Assembly (NCBI GenBank): GCA_964462125.1 | Contig: CAYWXT010000036.1 | Coordinates: 1 to 30,063, forward strand | From: JAWLFY01 sp964462125 | Lineage (GTDB): Bacteria; Planctomycetota; Planctomycetia; Pirellulales; Pirellulaceae | Direction: 5' to 3' | Length of the DNA stretch: 30,063 nucleotides | In this document: positions 25,484-30,063 of the stretch, one piece after another | Numbering within the stretch: position 1 is the first letter of the stretch | How the letters are laid out: each line of letters begins with the position of its first letter | Translations under genes and position numbers: made by a program | Notes under the pieces: generated by a model | Told to the model about the DNA's origin: nothing | What the model saw: only the letters and a program-made list of their open reading frames with translations | Databases searched by the model: none

Positions 25484-27088
25484 CTACGGTGCCGCCCGTA
25501 TCGAGCGCAGCGAGTCCATCCAATCGTTGGCCGGCGACGGCAGAAACTGGATGCTCGACCGCCATCGCCCCGCTTGGTGGGCGGGGTCGTCGCCGATCCA
25601 GGAGTCCTCGCCGGTCAGCGCGGCCAGTTCATTGAACCGCAGGATCAGATCAGCCTCTTCCTTGAGCCTTTTCATTTGGTATTTGAGCACCGTTCGTTTG
25701 GCGGCCAGGTGTTTTGTCGAGCCACCCTCACGTGCGGCAACCAACGTTTCCTGTGTCTCCGCCCGCCGCTGCGCCGCTGCGATCAATCGATCGAGTGAGG
25801 CGATCCGGTCGTTCGATCGCTCCATCTCGGCGACCGTTCGCTCGATCTCGCTGCGCATCGCCGACTCGATCGCCCGCGTCTCCGCCTGACGCTGTTGCCG
25901 CTTCAGGTTCGTTTCCCGCAGCCGTGCCCAGCGCCGGCGCTGTTGCAGAGGGGGGTCAATGTAGATGCCGAGTTGAGGCTTGACGCTGACGCGATCGGGT
26001 GCCCAAGCCCTCGAGGCATTGGTGTCAAAGCGTCCGACGAGTCTCACATCGGGATAAAAATCTTTCTCAGCAAGCTTCCGCGCCGCCTCGGCCTGTTGCT
26101 CGCGTTGACGCGCGATCGCCAACTCGGGGCTTCGGCGGAACGCCTTTTCGACCAAGGAACGTGCATCGGGGAGATCCGGTGGGTTCGCAGGCAACTCGGC
26201 CGATGGCAACGGCGCGTCCAGCTCCCGGTGCAGCAGCACGTTCAACTGGTCGCGCGACCGGCGGTGGGCAGCGCCAATCTCATGCTGCTGTTCCTCCAAC
26301 TCCAGCAGGTCGAGTTCCACCGCCTCCCGCTCTTCCAGGGCCTCCAAGTCCAATCCGGCTTGGGCGACGGTCGGGAACGGATCGATGGCAGCCTTGGCCA
26401 GCTGGTAATCCTCCTGCTGCAACTCCTGAAGTCGCTCGCTGAAGGCGTATTCGATGTAGGCTTTGCGAGCCAGACGGACCAGCTTCTGCCGGGTCTGCCG
26501 CCACTGGTAGTGGGCCACATCAGCGTTCCGGTCGGCCATTTCTCCCCGCAACCCCGTCTTGCCGAACCAGGGGATGACTTGGGAGACCTGCAGTCGCCAG
26601 AGGTGCGCTCCTTGGGAGGCCCCAAAGATCGTCGGCCCGTTCTGGAAGCGAAAGTTGGGATCATCCCAGCTCGCCGCTTGCGGGTACAGCTCCATCGCCG
26701 CCTGCCACGCAGCCTCGGAAGCCTCCAGGTCCGCGTTGACCAGCAAGACCTCCTCGATCACCGCATCCATCGCGGCCAACTCGGAAGCATCCGTTGTTCC
26801 CAAAAACGAATCACAGACTGCGACCGACGCGGGCGCCGCCGCCCCCCGGGCCACTCGTCGCTGCGAAAGCTGTTCCGCCGCCCGAATCGCGACCGATTCC
26901 TGCCGTGACCAGTCACGCGAGAGGTCATCGGGGGTGGGCGACGGAGGGACGCGACAGCCGATCAAGCCAACCGTCAGCGCGATGACCCAGCGAGCGGGGA
27001 TGCGGCAGTCGCAAGGCCGAGCGCCGCAGCGATGGCAGCTCCACGATCGCTGGCGATGCAGCGTCAATAGTCCCCTCCCTACTCCCAC
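25484..27088 (-). CDS. TolC-family outer-membrane efflux lipoprotein
   Basis: The 534-residue protein fits the outer-membrane factor (TolC/CusC) family. It has two long alpha-helical coiled repeats (about 150-270 and 330-490), each with the family pattern of Leu/Ala/Gln/Arg heptads, and a SPELAIARQREQQAEAARKLAEKDFYPDVRLVG hinge typical of OEP repeat two. RWVIALTVGLIGC (Cys45) is a lipobox. GTG 27088 is the frame start; TTG 27067, with GGGAGGGG just upstream, is an alternative. The stretch before the lipobox has four Cys (CHRCGARPCDC), which is odd for a signal peptide. Such proteins form the outer-membrane channel of tripartite efflux pumps, often for metals. No pump or adaptor gene lies next to it here; a metal importer lies upstream. 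Confidence 0.8.
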   Translation of the reverse strand: MGVGRGLLTLHRQRSWSCHRCGARPCDCRIPARWVIALTVGLIGCRVPPSPTPDDLSRDWSRQESVAIRAAEQLSQRRVARGAAAPASVAVCDSFLGTTDASELAAMDAVIEEVLLVNADLEASEAAWQAAMELYPQAASWDDPNFRFQNGPTIFGASQGAHLWRLQVSQVIPWFGKTGLRGEMADRNADVAHYQWRQTRQKLVRLARKAYIEYAFSERLQELQQEDYQLAKAAIDPFPTVAQAGLDLEALEEREAVELDLLELEEQQHEIGAAHRRSRDQLNVLLHRELDAPLPSAELPANPPDLPDARSLVEKAFRRSPELAIARQREQQAEAARKLAEKDFYPDVRLVGRFDTNASRAWAPDRVSVKPQLGIYIDPPLQQRRRWARLRETNLKRQQRQAETRAIESAMRSEIERTVAEMERSNDRIASLDRLIAAAQRRAETQETLVAAREGGSTKHLAAKRTVLKYQMKRLKEEADLILRFNELAALTGEDSWIGDDPAHQAGRWRSSIQFLPSPANDWMDSLRSIRAAP

Positions 27089-27135
27089 AACGATACCGGT
27101 CCCGGTCTGCCGTCAACCGTTGCTTGGAACCCTAA

Positions 27136-27233
27136 GCTCTGTCGGAAAAGGGGTCTGACCCTTTGGAGGACACAGCAGAAACCGGGAAAAAACGGCGTGT
27201 CCGGAGAGGGTCAGACCCCTTTTCAGACAGAGC
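27136..27233. repeat. Long imperfect inverted repeat, REP-like or mobile element
   Basis: Left arm 27136-27163 (GCTCTGTCGGAAAAGGGGTC, continuing TGACCCT) pairs with right arm 27207-27233 with one internal mismatch. The 43-nt centre contains GGACACAG and GGCGTGTCC. The outer arm recurs once alone at 22168-22182. The element lies between the second permease gene and the TolC-like gene, and could terminate the permease transcript. The AAAAGGGGTCTGACCC core resembles intergenic repeats I recall from many genomes, sometimes linked to Y1 transposases; not checked here. Confidence 0.7.
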
Positions 27234-27301
27234 CTAACAATTCGGCGAAATGGAACGCTAGCCCGGATCATGCACCCGTGGGGACGCGTCCGCAGAGGCT
27301 C

Positions 27302-28636
27302 TCATTGCTCGCGGCGATCGGCGCGGCGCTCGCCCGGAATCGGGCTGCCGTGCGGGTCGATGCGCGGGGCGTCGGTCGCTTCATCCAATCGCTCGCGGAG
27401 CCCCGGGTCGGTGAAATGCTCGAAGCGCTCCGCCTTGGCGTGAATCCGGTCGGGATCGATCCCCGCCTGCGACATCAAGTACTCCTCCCAGAGCCGATGG
27501 GAGCGGACCAGATTCTGCGCCCGCGTTCGGCCTTCCACGGTCAAGTCATAACGATCACCCCGTGACGCGATTTCTCGGCGCCACCGCAGCGACTGCAACA
27601 CGATCCTCAGCGACAGCGGATCGCAAAGGAGGATCTCCCGCAAGTGCCTCCTCCCGGCAGGCGTGACGCCTCCCCGCTCCTCGATGCGGTACAGCAGCGC
27701 GACCACATCGTCGGCCAAGATCCGCCACGCCAAAAGCCGGTGGCGTACGAACCGGACCAGGATACCGTGCCGGGGCCCAAAGGCGGCGGCGAGGAGGAAC
27801 AGCCCGCCAGTGGCCGTGGCCATCATCCCTGCCGTTGTTGTACTGCGAAATCCAAACCACGCCGGAACCGCCAACGCCCCGAGATGCCCGCCCGCCGCCG
27901 CCGCGGCCCCCAACAACACACTCAATAGCACCATCGCGAGGAGACGATCGGTCAGCAGGTAGGCGGTGGCGGGGGGCACGACGAACATGGCGACGACCAA
28001 AATATTGCCAACACTCTCGAAACTCGCCACCGCTGTGACAGCCACCAACGTCATCAACAAATAGTGCATCCAGGTGGCATTGATCCCGAGCGACGTGGCC
28101 AGTCCCGGATCGAACGAACTGAGTTTCAGCTCCTTGTAGAACATGAGCACGAACACCGCATTGAGCGCCGTGACCGCGGCCAGAACCAACGTCGCCCGGG
28201 GCACCTCGACACCGAACCGTGTGATAGTGTCCAGCGGCGTCATCTCAATCGCACCGTAGAGCACGCAGCCGGGATCCAGGTCGACCTCGTCAGCGGCGCG
28301 CACGATCAACACCAGGCCCAATGCAAACAACGATGTGAAGACCACGCCCATCGATGCCCCCTCATCGACCTTGCCAATGCCCCGGATCCACTCAGTTAGA
28401 AAGGCGGTCAGAATGCCGACCAGCACCGCCCCCAAGAACATCGGCAAGCTGTTGCGGCTGCTGGTGATGAAAAAGGCCGCCGCCAAGCCGGGCAACACGG
28501 CGTGACTGATCGCATCGCCCAACAGACTCAACTTCCGGAGGACTAGGAAATTGCCCAATAGCGCGGCCGCCGCAGCGCACAACACACCGGTAGCGATGAT
28601 CCAACCGTCCAAGTCCCAGTGCCAATCGAACTCCAT
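27302..28636 (-). CDS. ABC-3 metal permease with C-terminal DtxR/MntR-like domain (second permease)
   Basis: ATG 28636 gives 444 residues. The frame extends to 28660, but those eight residues (MYFWERVV) come from a tandem repeat. Residues 1-280 form an ABC-3 metal permease (FLVLRKLSLLGDAISHAVLPGLA is the family signature) with about eight hydrophobic segments. From about 300 a cytoplasmic tail resembles DtxR/MntR: a winged-helix-like part (LLYRIEERGGVTPAGRRHL), then SHRLWEEYL with His380, AKAERFEHF with Glu403, Glu406 and His407, and DPHGSPIPG at 427-435. These positions match MntR metal ligands (His77, Glu99, Glu102, His103). It is inferred to import Mn2+, Fe2+ or Zn2+ with the adjacent permease and to sense metal through the tail. 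Confidence 0.85.
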   Translation of the reverse strand: MEFDWHWDLDGWIIATGVLCAAAAALLGNFLVLRKLSLLGDAISHAVLPGLAAAFFITSSRNSLPMFLGAVLVGILTAFLTEWIRGIGKVDEGASMGVVFTSLFALGLVLIVRAADEVDLDPGCVLYGAIEMTPLDTITRFGVEVPRATLVLAAVTALNAVFVLMFYKELKLSSFDPGLATSLGINATWMHYLLMTLVAVTAVASFESVGNILVVAMFVVPPATAYLLTDRLLAMVLLSVLLGAAAAAGGHLGALAVPAWFGFRSTTTAGMMATATGGLFLLAAAFGPRHGILVRFVRHRLLAWRILADDVVALLYRIEERGGVTPAGRRHLREILLCDPLSLRIVLQSLRWRREIASRGDRYDLTVEGRTRAQNLVRSHRLWEEYLMSQAGIDPDRIHAKAERFEHFTDPGLRERLDEATDAPRIDPHGSPIPGERRADRREQ

Positions 28637-28646
28637 CACCACGCGC

Positions 28647-28832
28647 TCCCAAAAGTACATCCAGCTCGCCGAGCTGGATCGTCACCACCCCTCTCCCAAA
28701 AGTACATCCGGCTCGCCGAGCTGGATCGTCACCACCCTCTCCCAAAAGTACATCCGGCTCGCCGAGCTGGATCGTCACCACCCTCTCCCAAAAGTACATC
28801 CAGCTCGCCGAGCCGGATCGTCACCGCCCCTC
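28647..28832. repeat. Four-unit 46-47 bp tandem repeat with a palindrome in each unit
   Basis: Units begin at 28647, 28694, 28740 and 28786, with no spacers. Each holds a 21-bp palindrome centred on C; in unit one ATCCAGCTCG-C-CGAGCTGGAT is perfect, while units two to four carry one mismatch. Minus-strand RNA would form a 9-bp stem with a 3-nt loop in unit one. The last unit contains the stop codon of the first permease (28821-28823). The first unit ends just before the second permease start, whose leader repeats the unit's TTTTGGGAG and GTGGTGA. The array fills the whole stop-start junction. Confidence 0.9.
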
Positions 28833-30063
28833 TCCACCGCCCCTCGACAAACGCCCCTCCGACGAACTGCCACCAGAAGCGGACACCGCAGCGTCGCCGG
28901 CATGCGGGTCGGCGGGGACATCGACCCCCTGGCGGTCCAGCAACGATTCCAGTTCCGCGATCACGGCCGGCTCCAACACGTGCTCAATCGCGTCCGCTTC
29001 CCGGTCAACCACGCTGGTCGCGATCTCTGCGTGCGTGATCAGGTACAGCTCCCACAAGCGGTGTTGCCGCGTCAGCCGCTTGGCTTCACAGATCCCGGTG
29101 GCGGTCAGCCGAACTTTCGTCCCGGCCACGGTCGCGAGCGATTCCCGTTCGGCCCGCCGGATCGCCCGCCAAAGCCTGCCGGATGACCAGCTGCGGCGGC
29201 CGAGCAAATCGTCGATCGCGACCGACTCACCATGCGGGGAGAGATGCTGAATCGCAACGCGACGATCCGCCCCTGACCGTCGTTCGAGGATCTCATACAT
29301 CGCCCGCAGTAGGTGTTCGCGGTCGACGGAACGATTGAGCCGAATCCGTCGAACCGCGCGGACCAGCACACCGCGGGTCCGCCCGAAAATCAGACTCACG
29401 AAGAAAACCCCGGAGCAGACCAGAACGATCATCGCCCCCGAGGGAAGCCTTGAAAACACCGCGCTGACCCCCGCCCCCACCATCCCGCACACCCCGCCCA
29501 ACAGCGCCGAGATGAGCGACATGGCCCACATCTGGTTCGTCCAAAAACGGGCCGCCGCAGCGGGGATGACGAGCAAGGCGATGACCAGGATCAACCCCAC
29601 CGCCTGCAAGCCGACGATGGCGACCAGAACGACCAATCCCATCAGCACTAAATCGAGCGTCAGGACTGAATAGCCGCGTGAACCGGCAAACGCTTCGTCG
29701 AAACAAAGCATCTTCAGCTCTTTGGACAGCAACGCGCTGACCGCAATGCAGACCAACGCCGCGGCCACGATCAGGGAAGCGTCGGCCGCCGCCATCGAGG
29801 CCGTCTTGCCATAGATGAATGCTTCCAATCCGGCGGCGTGACCCGACTGCATCTGTTGGATCACCCCCAACATCGCGACGCCGATGCCAAAGTAGACGCT
29901 CAGCACAATCCCCAGCGCCGCGTCCTCCTTGAGTCGTGTGAGGTTGCGGATCACCAGGATCGTCGCCACGCCGAGCAACCCGCTAAGGGTCGCCCCGAAC
30001 AACAACCAGGGCAACGCCTTCCCCTCACCACCCCCGACGGTGACCAGGATGAACGCCAAACAG
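28821..30063 (-). CDS. ABC-3 metal permease with C-terminal DtxR/MntR-like domain (first permease, N-terminus outside window)
   Basis: The frame stays open to the window edge (a TTG at 30059 is not a convincing start), so the N-terminus lies outside; at least 413 residues are visible. The first 230 are ABC-3 permease: LTRLKEDAALGIVLSVYFGIGVAML, then YGKTASM, ELKMLCFDEAFAGSRGY, and VGLQAVGLILVIALLVIPAAAARF. The C-terminal tail has a winged-helix-like segment (MYEILERRSG...VRLTATGICEAKRLTR), then RQHRLWELYL with the MntR His77-like residue, and EADAIEHVL in which the Glu99 position is Asp while Glu102 and His103 match. DPHAG follows, then a Ser/Gly-rich end. It is presumably the partner of the permease at 27302-28636. 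Confidence 0.82.
   Translation of the reverse strand, partial: CLAFILVTVGGGEGKALPWLLFGATLSGLLGVATILVIRNLTRLKEDAALGIVLSVYFGIGVAMLGVIQQMQSGHAAGLEAFIYGKTASMAAADASLIVAAALVCIAVSALLSKELKMLCFDEAFAGSRGYSVLTLDLVLMGLVVLVAIVGLQAVGLILVIALLVIPAAAARFWTNQMWAMSLISALLGGVCGMVGAGVSAVFSRLPSGAMIVLVCSGVFFVSLIFGRTRGVLVRAVRRIRLNRSVDREHLLRAMYEILERRSGADRRVAIQHLSPHGESVAIDDLLGRRSWSSGRLWRAIRRAERESLATVAGTKVRLTATGICEAKRLTRQHRLWELYLITHAEIATSVVDREADAIEHVLEPAVIAELESLLDRQGVDVPADPHAGDAAVSASGGSSSEGRLSRGGGEGR

Noticed and set aside
25895..26908. 337-codon plus-strand open frame
   Set aside because: It is the antisense shadow of the TolC-like gene; the composition is Leu/Gln/Arg mirror sequence of the heptad helices.
28637..28660. 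Upstream ATG of the second permease frame (MYFWERVV)
   Set aside because: These codons belong to the tandem repeat unit; MEFDWHWDLDGW at 28636 with GGGAG upstream is a better start.
28647..28832. Possible CRISPR array
   Set aside because: The 46-47 bp units are contiguous with no unique spacers between repeats, and no cas gene is present.

Overview
The window looks like chromosomal DNA from a Pirellula/Rhodopirellula-type planctomycete. This is inferred from gene content, not from a marker gene. The signs are a DUF1549/DUF1553 plus DUF1501 gene pair, a planctomycete-type cytochrome (PSCyt1-like) fused to WD40 repeats, a giant SdrD-B-like surface protein with a LEPR-XLL-like N-terminus, a degenerate GH10-like protein, a small secreted protein with a Tyr/Gly/His/Arg-rich tail, high GC content, and frequent GTG/TTG starts with weak or absent Shine-Dalgarno sites. 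I saw no rRNA, tRNA, CRISPR array or insertion-sequence transposase.

Layout. (1) 1-3379: end of an upstream gene overlapping (GTGA) a 1115-residue tandem fusion of two NuoL/NuoM/MrpD-type proton-translocating modules. (2) 3571-9372, plus strand: DUF1549/DUF1553 cytochrome-like protein, Tat-exported DUF1501 protein, and a coiled-coil/cytochrome/WD40 protein, probably co-transcribed. (3) 9416-15924: a minus-strand Pro/Gln-rich lipoprotein, a second WD40 protein, and a 1501-residue SdrD-B/FG-GAP-like surface protein that ends at a strong bidirectional hairpin. (4) 16025-20454: housekeeping genes rdgB, hemQ and purC mixed with two secreted proteins of unknown function. (5) 20604-23194, plus strand: degenerate GH10-like protein and a secreted SMP-30/gluconolactonase-like protein. 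(6) 23263-27088, minus strand: SDR oxidoreductase, secreted DUF6807 protein, TolC-like outer-membrane lipoprotein. (7) 27302-30063, minus strand: two ABC-3 metal permeases, each with a cytoplasmic DtxR/MntR-like tail. A 46-47 bp tandem repeat with a palindrome in every unit spans the junction between the two permeases.

How the genes may work together. The cytochrome/DUF1501/WD40 set is a familiar planctomycete export-associated cluster whose biochemical role is unsettled. The two permeases most likely form a heterodimeric Mn/Fe/Zn importer, with its ATPase and binding protein outside the window. The fused metalloregulator-like tails suggest the transporter senses cytoplasmic metal directly. 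The most unusual items are that permease pair with its repeat-filled junction, the antiporter fusion whose second half lacks the TM5 glutamate, the GH10-like protein that appears to lack both catalytic glutamates, and two long intergenic inverted repeats resembling mobile REP-like elements.
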